A program made the translations under genes and the position numbers. Shown one piece after another: positions 16,836 to 24,858 of a stretch of 64,000 nt of DNA. The notes below the pieces were generated by a model. That model did no database searches and had not been told where the DNA came from. It saw only the letters and a list, made by a program, of their open reading frames with translations. Each line of letters starts with the position of its first letter. The stretch's first letter is position 1. The stretch comes from Ruminococcus sp. (GTDB taxonomy: Bacteria > Bacillota > Clostridia > Oscillospirales > Acutalibacteraceae): NCBI GenBank assembly GCA_017473775.1, contig JAFUJH010000060.1, forward strand, positions 1 to 64,000, read 5' to 3'.

Positions 16836-17534
16836 ATGTCAAAGATAAAATCACTAACAGATTATTTTTCTAAGCTGGAAATATTCCTATGGTGTTCTTC
16901 TGTTATTCTCATAATTGTTTCATTCTGTATTTTTGACAAAGAAAACTATCTTACCCTTTGTGCGTCTATTATCGGCGTGACATCGCTGATATTCAACGCT
17001 AAAGGAAACCCCTTCGGACAGTTACTGATGGTAATATTCAGTTTACTGTACGGGGTTATTTCATTCACTTTTGCATACTACGGTGAAATGATTACATACA
17101 TTGGAATGACAATGCCTATGGCGGTATTCGCACTGATATCGTGGCTTAGGAATCCCTACAAAGGTAACAAGGCAGAAGTTAAGGTAAACAGCATTAGCAG
17201 AAAAGAGTCTGTATTTATGTGGATATCAGGATTTGTTGTAACAATAATCTTTTACTATATACTTATGTATTTTGATACAGCAAACCTATTGCCAAGCACA
17301 CTTTCTGTTACCACGAGCTTTATTGCAGTATATCTTACATTCAGACGAAGCCCCTATTTTGCCATTGCTTATGCGGCAAACGATATAGTTCTTATCATAT
17401 TATGGATTCTGGCAAGTACAAAAAATCTGCAGTATGTATCGGTAGTTGTATGCTTTATGGCTTTCTTGGCAAATGATATATACGGATTCATAAGTTGGAA
17501 GAAAATGAAAGAGAGACAAGAGGATAACAGATGA
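16836..17534 (+). CDS. pnuC: PnuC-family nicotinamide riboside (or related vitamin) transporter
   Basis: A 232-residue membrane protein with about seven spans, of the PnuC facilitator family that imports nicotinamide riboside or, in subfamilies, other vitamins such as thiamine or riboflavin. Family features are the NAKGNPFGQ segment, the YGEMITYIGMTMPMA span, the soluble NPYKGNKAEVKVN loop and the closing NDIYGFISWKKM motif. ATG 16836 follows GCGGAGG by 5 bases. It is controlled by a leader with an intrinsic terminator. No kinase (NadR) or NAD biosynthesis gene adjoins, so the substrate is not fixed by context. A LysR regulator gene lies convergently downstream. Confidence 0.85.
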   Translation: MSKIKSLTDYFSKLEIFLWCSSVILIIVSFCIFDKENYLTLCASIIGVTSLIFNAKGNPFGQLLMVIFSLLYGVISFTFAYYGEMITYIGMTMPMAVFALISWLRNPYKGNKAEVKVNSISRKESVFMWISGFVVTIIFYYILMYFDTANLLPSTLSVTTSFIAVYLTFRRSPYFAIAYAANDIVLIILWILASTKNLQYVSVVVCFMAFLANDIYGFISWKKMKERQEDNR

Positions 17535-17536
17535 GA

Positions 17537-17572
17537 AAAGGCACTTGTTCATACAGAGCAAGTGCCTTTGTG
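17537..17572. terminator. bidirectional terminator between pnuC and lysR
   Basis: AAAGGCACTTG (17537-17547) pairs with CAAGTGCCTTT (17559-17569), 11-base loop. Confidence 0.85.
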
Positions 17573-18442
17573 TTATTCGTTATCGCTGATTTGCTGAAGC
17601 AAGAAATTGTAAAAATCCTCTGCGTATTCACTGCGAGGCAGAGTCTCGTACAGCTCTATGATAAGCTCACGGCTGCATACAGGGGTCTTCACAGGAAGCA
17701 GGACAACATTGTCGTTATTGAGCTCTCCCCATGAATATTCAGGCCAGAAGGCTACACCTGTGCCTGTACTGATGATATTCTGCACTGCTGTGGGAGAGTC
17801 GGACTCGAACAGAATCTTAGGATAAAAGCCTGCTTTTGAACAGAACTCATTACATATCACACCGAAGAGTCTGGCGTTAGAGAGCATTACAAACTCCTCG
17901 TCGCGGACATCACGAAGTTCTATTGACTCCATCGGTGAATACGAAGAGTTTTTTGGAACAGCAAGGTATATCCGCTCTGTCTTAACACAGCGATTGACAC
18001 TGGGTACAAGTGAGCTGTGTGTAAGACCGTTAGTGCTGATAACTATATCGCAATCTGTCCTCTGCTCGTTCTGTTCAAAGTCAAACACTGCATCAGGATG
18101 GTTCTTTCTGTATTCAACTATAGCATTGATGACAAAGGCAGAAGCCGCAAGAATGTTAAGCTTTACTGTTTTGCTGACTCGCTTCTTCATTTTATCTATC
18201 TCTGCAGGAATGCTGTCTATTTCCGGGAGGATTGTTTCAAGGCGTTCCTTCAGATACAAGCCATACTCTGTCAGGACGATGTTTCTGCCCTTCTTCACAA
18301 ATAACTCAACCTGCAGCTCATTCTCAAGAGACTTTATTGCCTGTGACAATGCAGGCTGAGCTATTGATATATACTCCGCCGCCTTGGTCATATGCTGAAA
18401 TTTAGCAACAGCATAAAAATACCGAAGTTTTTGCAATTCCAT
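17573..18442 (-). CDS. LysR-family transcriptional regulator
   Basis: A 289-residue DNA-binding regulator. The N-terminal winged helix-turn-helix covers about residues 1-60 (LRYFYAVAKFQHMTKAAE, IAQPALSQAIKSLE); the remainder is the periplasmic-binding-protein-like effector domain. I start at ATG 18442, preceded by GAGGTG, because LysR proteins begin at this point; a longer frame to 18517 lacks a ribosome site. It is divergent from a small PQ-loop-like membrane protein gene, 116 bases apart, the classic arrangement for LysR control of the divergent gene. Effector unknown. Confidence 0.92.
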   Translation of the reverse strand: MELQKLRYFYAVAKFQHMTKAAEYISIAQPALSQAIKSLENELQVELFVKKGRNIVLTEYGLYLKERLETILPEIDSIPAEIDKMKKRVSKTVKLNILAASAFVINAIVEYRKNHPDAVFDFEQNEQRTDCDIVISTNGLTHSSLVPSVNRCVKTERIYLAVPKNSSYSPMESIELRDVRDEEFVMLSNARLFGVICNEFCSKAGFYPKILFESDSPTAVQNIISTGTGVAFWPEYSWGELNNDNVVLLPVKTPVCSRELIIELYETLPRSEYAEDFYNFLLQQISDNE

Positions 18443-18558
18443 AGTAGCACCTCGCAATTCATAACGATTTATTATAGGTTTTATAAAAATAATATATTTT
18501 ACTTTTGCATTTGTCAAGAGTATTATATTGTAGACAAAAACGAAAAGGAGTTTTCAGT

Positions 18559-18873
18559 ATGACACAGATTTTTGAATTCGTAATGCTTATATGCTTTGGT
18601 ATGAGTTGGCCCATATCAGTTTATAAAAGCATAACATCTAAATCAACTCAGGGTAAGAGTCTTGTATTTATCCTTGCAATTATTGTAGGCTATGTTTGTG
18701 GAATTATAGGAAAGATACTCAGCGGACAGATTAATTATGTACTGGGGCTTTATATCTTCAACCTGATTGTTGTAAGCATTGACCTTGCACTATACTTTGT
18801 AAACAAGCACAACGAAAAAGTAATTGTCAAAAATGAGTCCACACAGAACAAAAGGCATCAACCTGTAAACTGA
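18559..18873 (+). CDS. small PQ-loop/SemiSWEET-like membrane protein
   Basis: A 104-residue protein with three predicted membrane spans (about 3-20, 32-52, 58-80) and a charged tail. The segment SWPISVYKSITSKSTQGKSL resembles the Pro-containing motif of PQ-loop and SemiSWEET half-transporters, which dimerise to move sugars or small solutes; the exact PQ pair is not present. Start ATG 18559 has AAGGAG 8 bases upstream. Divergent lysR (about 116 bases away) suggests inducible expression. Could also be an uncharacterised family of three-helix proteins. The terminator stem overlaps its stop codon. Confidence 0.6.
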   Translation: MTQIFEFVMLICFGMSWPISVYKSITSKSTQGKSLVFILAIIVGYVCGIIGKILSGQINYVLGLYIFNLIVVSIDLALYFVNKHNEKVIVKNESTQNKRHQPVN

Positions 18874-18891
18874 GGTTGATGCCTTTTTGAT
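18851..18891. terminator. terminator after PQ-loop-like gene
   Basis: Perfect 14-bp stem 18851-18864 with 18873-18886, 8-base loop, T-run at 18884-18888; the stop codon TGA (18871-18873) lies at the loop/stem border. Also usable by the convergent ABC gene. Confidence 0.9.
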
Positions 18892-18900
18892 ATATAAGAT

Positions 18901-19575
18901 TTAAAAGATAGTTGACTTTCTCTTTTTAGTTGGAACGGAAACCTTTTTAAGCTCAAAACGCTCGTCGCACATAGCGGCAACCTCAGGAGAATGGCTGACA
19001 AGGATAACACACTTACCTGCCTGCGAAAGTCTGCGGAATATATCCATAATCTCCTGCTGAGTATCGGAATCCAGATTACCTGTTGGCTCATCTGCAAGAA
19101 TAATATCAGGGTCATAGGACAGAGCTCTTGCAATGGCAACTCTCTGTTGCTGACCGCCTGACAAATGTAGAATTCGTCTTGTTGCTTCATCTTCGTCAAG
19201 CCCTACATTCTCCAGAAGCTCCATAGCACGCTTCTTTTTCTCTATTCCTTTGACACCTGCGATATCCATTGAAAGCACCACATTCTCAAGTGCTGTAAAC
19301 TTTGTAAGAAGATTGTAGCTCTGGAATATAACTCCGATGTATTTACTGCGGAATTTGTATTTGTCTATATCCTTTATATCTTCTCCATTATAGCAAATAC
19401 TGCCGCTTGAGGGCTTTGCAAGTCCTGACAGCAGGGACAGCAGAGTTGTTTTGCCTGCACCTGATTTGCCCACGATGCAGTACATTCTGCCTTTCTCAAA
19501 TTCATAGGAAAGGTTTGAGAGTACGGGGGTACTTCCGTATGAAAAGCTTATGTTGTTAAGTGATAAAATTGACAC
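18901..19575 (-). CDS. ABC transporter ATP-binding protein (MacB/LolD/SalX type)
   Basis: A 224-residue ATPase with Walker A GKSGAGKTT (about 36-44), Q-loop in IFQSYNLLTKFTALENV, signature [15 protein letters not shown] and Walker B ILADEPTGNLD. This pattern is typical of mechanotransmission ABC systems (MacB, LolD, FtsE, antimicrobial peptide exporters). The GTG start at 19575 follows GGAGGT. It begins 12 bases after the permease gene stop, so the pair forms one operon. No sensor kinase/response regulator adjoins. Likely exports or senses a cell-envelope compound; substrate unknown. Confidence 0.92.
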   Translation of the reverse strand: MSILSLNNISFSYGSTPVLSNLSYEFEKGRMYCIVGKSGAGKTTLLSLLSGLAKPSSGSICYNGEDIKDIDKYKFRSKYIGVIFQSYNLLTKFTALENVVLSMDIAGVKGIEKKKRAMELLENVGLDEDEATRRILHLSGGQQQRVAIARALSYDPDIILADEPTGNLDSDTQQEIMDIFRRLSQAGKCVILVSHSPEVAAMCDERFELKKVSVPTKKRKSTIF

Positions 19576-19587
19576 GGTTGTACCTCC

Positions 19588-21276
19588 TTAATCTCTGTTT
19601 GCAAGAATCTTCAGCGGCTCATAACGCATAATGAACAACATTGATGCGGCACCTGAAATAATAGTCAGGAGCAGAGCTATCAGAAGCATCTGTAGCACAA
19701 CTGTAAAATTCATTGCTGAATTAATTTCTGTGATATAGTCGGCACCCTGAGAGAACATATCCCCCACAATTCCGCCTGAGGGACGCTCTGCCTTATCAAA
19801 ATCTGCATTTGCATCCATATTATTATTTGGTCTTTCTATATCACCCATACCCTGCATATTACCCGGTCTGCCGAAGTTCTGCTCTACCATATCGTTTCTG
19901 TTTTGCTGAGAAGTAATCTGACTTTCAAGCAACGCGTTTGTCACAGGTACAGCACACACTCCGCCGATAATAACACCGATGATAACAGCAATTACAGTGA
20001 TAGTAAACAGCTCGGTCATAAACTGAAGTGCAACTTTGCCCTTCTTCATGCCCATTGCAGTGAGAACACCAATCTCGTACTTACGCTCACGGACACTGAA
20101 TATGTTGAGTACAATAAGGATTACAGCTCCGATAATAAGAATCACAAGCAAAAACCAGCCTGCCATTTTGCTGAGTGTGTTAAGAGGAGTCAGGCTGTTC
20201 TCAAAGCTTGTAATATCTGATGAGGATACAGTGTAGGTATCATCGAGTCCTAAATCCCTGACTTCTTCCTCAAACAAATAATATGAATCTGCATCGTCAA
20301 AGACATAGGTGCCTGACAATGTGCCTGTTACTGCAGACTCATAGGTCCTGCCTGTTGTTTCGTCTGTTATTGTCTCTGATACCTGTGATGATGCACTGAC
20401 GATAGACTCAAGAGCAGTGTAGCTCATATATATCTTATTAGCAGGGTCAGATGAAGAAAAGCCCATAGGACCGAAACTGTTCTCGTTTGCAGAGGAATCG
20501 GAATAAATACCCACAACTGTAAGAGCATAAACCTCCGACTCATTATTGGGATTTATGATTGTTATCTCGTCCCCTGTGGCAATTGAGTTGTAAGCAGAAA
20601 GCTCCTCTGAAATAATGCAATCATATTCAGAAGTACCTTCATTGAAAACAGTACCCGCTGTAATAGTAGCAGTACCATCAATGAACGAGGTCATTGCAGA
20701 ATCACTGCTGTAGCCAACCAAGGTAAAATCACCCTGAGATACATTACTCATCATACCCTTACCGCCGCCGAAACCACCCTGAGGCATATCACCCTGGATG
20801 CCCTGCATATTGTCTGCATCTGCATTGGTGCTTGCATCTGAAGAAGTATCTGTGCTGACAGGCTCCAGACTGTCTGAGCCGTTCATAGAGGCTGTCAGAG
20901 TATAATAGAAATCCTTGACGGACTCTGCCTCAGCATAGGTCAGGTATTCATCGAGAGAAAGTGCAGAGGCTCCTCCCATCATCTGCTGAAACTGATCGCG
21001 GTCAAACTGAGGACGCTCACCTGATGCCTCACCCTGCATAGCACCACCCTCAGCTCTGTCACCACGCATATCGTTCATCATAGACTGACGGTCAAAGGAT
21101 ATAGTTGCTGTGACAGACAGATTATCCAAAGCATCTGACCTTGCACTCTCTGCCGCCTGACGGATAGAGAGTCCGATACAACAGGAGGTAGCAATTACAA
21201 GGACGATGATTCCGATAAGGATATTCCTGCCCTTTGAACGGGAAATACATCTGAGTGCATTTTTTATTATGTACAA
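19588..21276 (-). CDS. ABC transporter permease (FtsX/MacB family)
   Basis: A 562-residue permease with the MacB topology: one N-terminal span (about 17-35), a large extracytoplasmic region (about 40-370), then three C-terminal spans carrying the FtsX domain (VILIVLNIFSVRERKYEIGVL, then two more after about 420 and 520). The outer region is unusual for Gly, Met, Gln, Asp-rich low-complexity stretches (AEGGAMQGEASGERPQF and MPQGGFGGGKGMMS), and a second such stretch (NFGRPGNMQGMGDIERPN) lies in the loop between the later spans. TTG start at 21276 follows AAAGGAAG. Operon with the ATPase downstream. A peptide or envelope-stress exporter is inferred. Confidence 0.88.
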   Translation of the reverse strand: MYIIKNALRCISRSKGRNILIGIIVLVIATSCCIGLSIRQAAESARSDALDNLSVTATISFDRQSMMNDMRGDRAEGGAMQGEASGERPQFDRDQFQQMMGGASALSLDEYLTYAEAESVKDFYYTLTASMNGSDSLEPVSTDTSSDASTNADADNMQGIQGDMPQGGFGGGKGMMSNVSQGDFTLVGYSSDSAMTSFIDGTATITAGTVFNEGTSEYDCIISEELSAYNSIATGDEITIINPNNESEVYALTVVGIYSDSSANENSFGPMGFSSSDPANKIYMSYTALESIVSASSQVSETITDETTGRTYESAVTGTLSGTYVFDDADSYYLFEEEVRDLGLDDTYTVSSSDITSFENSLTPLNTLSKMAGWFLLVILIIGAVILIVLNIFSVRERKYEIGVLTAMGMKKGKVALQFMTELFTITVIAVIIGVIIGGVCAVPVTNALLESQITSQQNRNDMVEQNFGRPGNMQGMGDIERPNNNMDANADFDKAERPSGGIVGDMFSQGADYITEINSAMNFTVVLQMLLIALLLTIISGAASMLFIMRYEPLKILANRD

Positions 21277-21525
21277 TAAAATCTTCCTTTCTCATTTATC
21301 TTATCTGATATCAGAATTCTAAGCAAAGAACTTTAACAGTTTATAATGTTTATTTGAAATCTATGTGAAATTTTTCCTTTTCTTTTTATATTATCCACAT
21401 CTTTTTGAAGTTAAGTTAAGAAATCTTCGTGCATTTATAATGCTCAAACAGAATTATCCGAAGGTTTTATAGTGATATACTTGTTGCCGACTGTTATATA
21501 CAGTAAAAAATGAGGAGTGGTTATA

Positions 21526-23193
21526 TTGAAAAAGAGTTTTTATCTGAAGCCAAAGTTGTTTTCCACTATGAAAACCTACACCAAGGAACAGTTTGTAAAA
21601 GACCTTGTGGCAGGTATCATCGTGGCAATTATAGCTTTGCCCTTGTCAATCGCATTAGCTCTTGCCTCCGGAGTTGAGCCTGCCTGCGGTATTTACACCG
21701 CTATAGCGGCAGGTTTTGTAGTATCGTTCTTAGGCGGTAGCCGAGTACAGATTGCAGGCCCCACAGCGGCGTTTGCAACAATCGTAGCAGGTGTTGTAGC
21801 GGCACAGGGTATGGACGGACTGTTCATCGCAACAGTTATTGCAGGTATTATGCTGATACTGATGGGTATATTCAAGCTTGGCTCTCTCATCAAGTTCATC
21901 CCCCACACCATCACCACAGGCTTTACTGCAGGTATTGCTGTGACAATCTTTATCGGACAGATTAAGGATTTTCTTGGACTTTCCTATGCAGAAGGAATCA
22001 AGCCTATTGAGACTCTTGAGAAAATAGAAGCCAACATCGGTGCAATAGGCACCTTCAGCTGGCAGGCGTTGGTAGTAGGACTTGTGTGTCTCGCTATACT
22101 TATCTTCTATCCTAAGGTAGAAAAGAGAGTGCCTCCCTCACTGATTGCAGTAGTGGTTGGTGCATTGATGGTTGCATTCATACCATCATTTCAGGAGGGG
22201 GTGTTCACCATTGGTGACCTTTATACTATTCCCTCGGGACTTCCTAAGGTAGACTTCGGTGCTATGGACCTGAGCTTTGAGAAAATCAGAGCGGTACTCC
22301 CTGATGCATTTACTATCGCAATTTTAGCGGCTATTGAGTCATTGCTGTCCTGCGTTGTAGCTGACAGTATGGTAAATTCCAGACACAACTCCAATATGGA
22401 GCTTGTGGCTCAGGGTGCAGGTAATATTGCGTCTGTATTCTTCGGCGGTATTCCCGCAACAGGTGCTATTGCAAGAACAGCCGCAAATGCAAAGAACGGC
22501 GGCAGAACTCCTGTAGCAGGAATGGTGCACGCCATTGTACTGTTGCTTGTGCTTCTGTTCCTTATGCCCTATGCAGAGCTGATTCCCATGCCTGCAATTG
22601 CGGCTATTCTCTTTATTGTTGCATACAATATGAGTGAGTGGAAGAAGTTTGTACGAATCTTAAAAACAGCACCCAAGAGTGACATTATCGTTATGGTGAC
22701 CACTTTTGTACTGACAGTTGTATTTGACCTTGTGGTTGCTATTGTTGTGGGACTTGTGCTTGCCGCTGTACTGCTTATGAAGCGTATGAGTGAGGAGACT
22801 TCTGTTGAAGGCTGGAAGTACATTGACCCTGAGAACGACAGAGACAGCATAGACCTGAAGTCTGTGCCCAAGGATGTGAGAGTTTACGAGATAAGCGGTC
22901 CCCTGTTCTTCGGTACTGCTGACACAATTATGGATATCAGAATCAAGGACTACACCCACACTCTGATACTGAGAATGAGAAGCGTAACCTCCCTTGATGC
23001 AACAGCAATGAACGCAATTGAGAATCTGCACAAGAAGTGCAAGGAGCAGAATGTACGCCTGATACTATCTCATGTAAATACCCAGCCAATGGCAGTTATG
23101 AAAAAAGCAGGCTTTGTCGATGCAGTAGGAGAAGAAAACTTCTGTGCACATATTGATGAAGCTCTTGCACTGGCAGAAAAAGTCACTGCATAA
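21526..23193 (+). CDS. SulP-family anion transporter with STAS domain
   Basis: A 555-residue inner-membrane secondary transporter of the SLC26/SulP family, moving sulfate, bicarbonate or a dicarboxylate. Residues about 20-430 form the core with the family blocks LPLSIALALASGVEP, GGSRVQIAGPTAAF and the AIESLLSCVVADSM helix; a cytoplasmic STAS domain occupies about 445-555 (LILRMRSVTSLDATAMNAIE). TTG 21526 is chosen because GAGGAG (21512-21517) overlaps the upstream GTG and is correctly spaced from the TTG. A Dabb-domain gene follows after 11 bases. Substrate is not clear from sequence. Confidence 0.92.
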   Translation: MKKSFYLKPKLFSTMKTYTKEQFVKDLVAGIIVAIIALPLSIALALASGVEPACGIYTAIAAGFVVSFLGGSRVQIAGPTAAFATIVAGVVAAQGMDGLFIATVIAGIMLILMGIFKLGSLIKFIPHTITTGFTAGIAVTIFIGQIKDFLGLSYAEGIKPIETLEKIEANIGAIGTFSWQALVVGLVCLAILIFYPKVEKRVPPSLIAVVVGALMVAFIPSFQEGVFTIGDLYTIPSGLPKVDFGAMDLSFEKIRAVLPDAFTIAILAAIESLLSCVVADSMVNSRHNSNMELVAQGAGNIASVFFGGIPATGAIARTAANAKNGGRTPVAGMVHAIVLLLVLLFLMPYAELIPMPAIAAILFIVAYNMSEWKKFVRILKTAPKSDIIVMVTTFVLTVVFDLVVAIVVGLVLAAVLLMKRMSEETSVEGWKYIDPENDRDSIDLKSVPKDVRVYEISGPLFFGTADTIMDIRIKDYTHTLILRMRSVTSLDATAMNAIENLHKKCKEQNVRLILSHVNTQPMAVMKKAGFVDAVGEENFCAHIDEALALAEKVTA

Positions 23194-23204
23194 AGGAGAA
23201 GAAA

Positions 23205-23507
23205 ATGGTTAAACATATTATACTATGGCAGCTCAGAGATGAGCTTACAACTGATGAAAAATCTCAGGTTAAAGCTGGAATCAAAGAAGGACTTGAAGGG
23301 CTTATAGGACAGATTGAGGGTCTGCTTGAGATAAAAGTAGAGAGTAACGGTCTGCCCTCCTCAAATGCAGATGTAATGCTGTACTCTGTATTTGAAAGCG
23401 AAGATGCTCTGAAGGCTTACGCAGTACATCCTGCTCATGTTATGGTAGCAGATACTAAGGTAAGACCATACACCAAGACACGCCTGTGTCTTGACTTTGA
23501 AGCCTGA
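23205..23507 (+). CDS. Dabb (stress-responsive alpha-beta barrel) domain protein
   Basis: A 100-residue Dabb-family protein; such proteins form dimeric ferredoxin-like barrels and function is mostly unknown. The start MVKHIILWQLRD and the later YAVHPAHVMVAD segment are typical. AGGAG precedes the ATG by 6 bases. It lies 11 bases after the SulP gene, so the two are co-transcribed, and a terminator follows directly, which closes the operon. Confidence 0.88.
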   Translation: MVKHIILWQLRDELTTDEKSQVKAGIKEGLEGLIGQIEGLLEIKVESNGLPSSNADVMLYSVFESEDALKAYAVHPAHVMVADTKVRPYTKTRLCLDFEA

Positions 23508-23521
23508 AATATATAAAACTG

Positions 23522-23551
23522 ACCTGCTGTTAATTCAGCAGGTTTTCTTTT
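23522..23551 (+). terminator. terminator of the SulP-Dabb operon
   Basis: ACCTGCTG (23522-23529) pairs with CAGCAGGT (23536-23543), followed by TTTCTTTT. Confidence 0.9.
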
Positions 23552-23577
23552 ATCTCAGACAATATTTCCTTTTATAC

Positions 23578-23606
23578 TTGTCTTTATGACAAAAAGGCTG
23601 TATAAT
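23578..23606 (+). promoter_or_regulatory. sigma-A promoter of the ATP-grasp gene with overlapping inverted repeat
   Basis: TTGTCT (23578-23583), 17-base spacer, TATAAT (23601-23606). The -35 box is half of an inverted repeat TTGTC-TTTAT-GACAA (23578-23592), a possible operator. Confidence 0.75.
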
Positions 23607-23642
23607 TGCTTTGTTATTACTTAGACAAAGGATGTATATATA

Positions 23643-24647
23643 ATGAGAAAAATCAAAACCTTCCTCCGCCGTGTGGCATCGGGTAGTTTCAAGCGGTTTT
23701 TCAGAAATCTGAATATTGTACACAAGGAATCAGGCAAAAACAGAATTGCACTGTTCTTTGATATGGTATACTGTATGCTTGCCTACGGAGTGGGTTATCT
23801 TGATTATATGACCTTCGGATATGCTTATATTAAGAAGGACAAGCGTAAGACCTTTATGACTATGGATGATAACATTCAGATGTGCAGGAGGATGAACAAG
23901 CCTGAGGCATCCGATGTATTTGAGAACAAACTCATATTCAGCAAAACCTTCTCAGATTATCTGGGCAGAAGCTATGTTGATTTACAGGATGGTTTTGATA
24001 AATTTGCGGAGTTTTGCAAGGGCAAGGACACATTCTTTGCTAAACAGCCTGTATCCTTCGGCGGATTGGGCGTTAAAAAGGTAACACTCGAGGGACAGGA
24101 TTTAAAGGTAGTTTATGATGAGCTGATGGAAAGCAGAATGTTTTTAGCTGAGGAGACCATCACTCAGCACGAAGAAATGAACAAGCTCTGCAGCCGCTCT
24201 GTAAATACAATCCGTATTGTGACGATAGTCAGTGATACAGGCAAGGCACATCTTATCTACGCTCTGATACGCATAGGCTCAGGCAAAAATGATGTTGACA
24301 ATGTAACCAGCGGCGGTATGTATACTCTGCTTTCACCTGAAGGCAGGATTACTCATCCTTGCTTCTGTGACAAAACGGTGTCTTATTATACAGAGCATCC
24401 GCACACAGGTTGTCCGTTCATTGGATTTACTGTCCCCTACTTCAAGGAAGCTGTAGACCTGTGCTGTAAGGCAGCCCTCGTTGAAAAGCGAATCCGCTAT
24501 GTGGGCTGGGATATTGCAATCACACCTGAGGGGCCTGTACTTGTAGAGGGCAACAGCCTGCCCGGCTATGATATGCCCCAGAATCACCGATTCCACGACG
24601 ACGGCTGCGGAATCAAAGCTGTATTTGAAAAAGCAATCAACGATTGA
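23643..24647 (+). CDS. sugar-transfer-associated ATP-grasp domain protein
   Basis: A 334-residue protein of the ATP-grasp superfamily, type found next to capsule and teichuronic-acid genes (PF14397). ATP-grasp features include FFAKQPVSFGGLGVKKV (Gly-rich, about 138-154), AEETITQHEEMNKL, and the C-terminal metal/ATP site GWDIAITPEGPVLVEGN (about 296-312). The ligase substrate is not known. The ATG at 23643 follows AAAGGATG. It is a single-gene unit between its promoter and a terminator. The downstream yfhO-type gene, beyond the tRNA-Arg locus, may be related through cell-surface glycan modification; that is inference. Confidence 0.85.
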   Translation: MRKIKTFLRRVASGSFKRFFRNLNIVHKESGKNRIALFFDMVYCMLAYGVGYLDYMTFGYAYIKKDKRKTFMTMDDNIQMCRRMNKPEASDVFENKLIFSKTFSDYLGRSYVDLQDGFDKFAEFCKGKDTFFAKQPVSFGGLGVKKVTLEGQDLKVVYDELMESRMFLAEETITQHEEMNKLCSRSVNTIRIVTIVSDTGKAHLIYALIRIGSGKNDVDNVTSGGMYTLLSPEGRITHPCFCDKTVSYYTEHPHTGCPFIGFTVPYFKEAVDLCCKAALVEKRIRYVGWDIAITPEGPVLVEGNSLPGYDMPQNHRFHDDGCGIKAVFEKAIND

Positions 24648-24662
24648 TAAACTATGCTTCAT

Positions 24663-24690
24663 AAACCCACCTTCCCGGTGGGTTTTATTA
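24663..24690 (+). terminator. terminator of the ATP-grasp gene
   Basis: AAACCCACC (24663-24671) pairs with GGTGGGTTT (24677-24685), then TTATTAATTTT. Confidence 0.88.
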
Positions 24691-24708
24691 ATTTTACATA
24701 TGAAAATC

Positions 24709-24743
24709 AAAAAACCTCAGACAGATTGTCTGAGGTTTTTTTG
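24709..24743. terminator. terminator beside tRNA-Arg
   Basis: AAAACCTCAGACA (24711-24723) pairs with TGTCTGAGGTTTT (24727-24739), loop GAT. Runs of A and T on both sides make it usable on either strand; on the minus strand it terminates tRNA-Arg immediately after CCA. Confidence 0.9.
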
Positions 24744-24816
24744 GCACCCCCTGCGAGAATCGAACTCACAACTAACCCTTAGGAGGGGTTTATTATATCC
24801 ATTTAACTAAGGGGGC
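24742..24816 (-). tRNA. tRNA-Arg (anticodon CCU)
   Basis: Reads the rare AGG codon. On the minus strand the acceptor strand GCCCCCT (5' end at 24816) pairs with AGGGGGT, discriminator G, encoded CCA (24742-24744). The anticodon arm is AACCC-CTCCTAA-GGGTT and the T arm GTGAG-TTCGATT-CTCGC. All four stems close. No promoter directly precedes it; the nearest is at 25000-25028, so the primary transcript must first cross a partial copy of the same tRNA. Confidence 0.95.
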
Positions 24817-24858
24817 ATAATTTTCAAATATTCAGATTGTAAAATGTTTAGAAAACGC

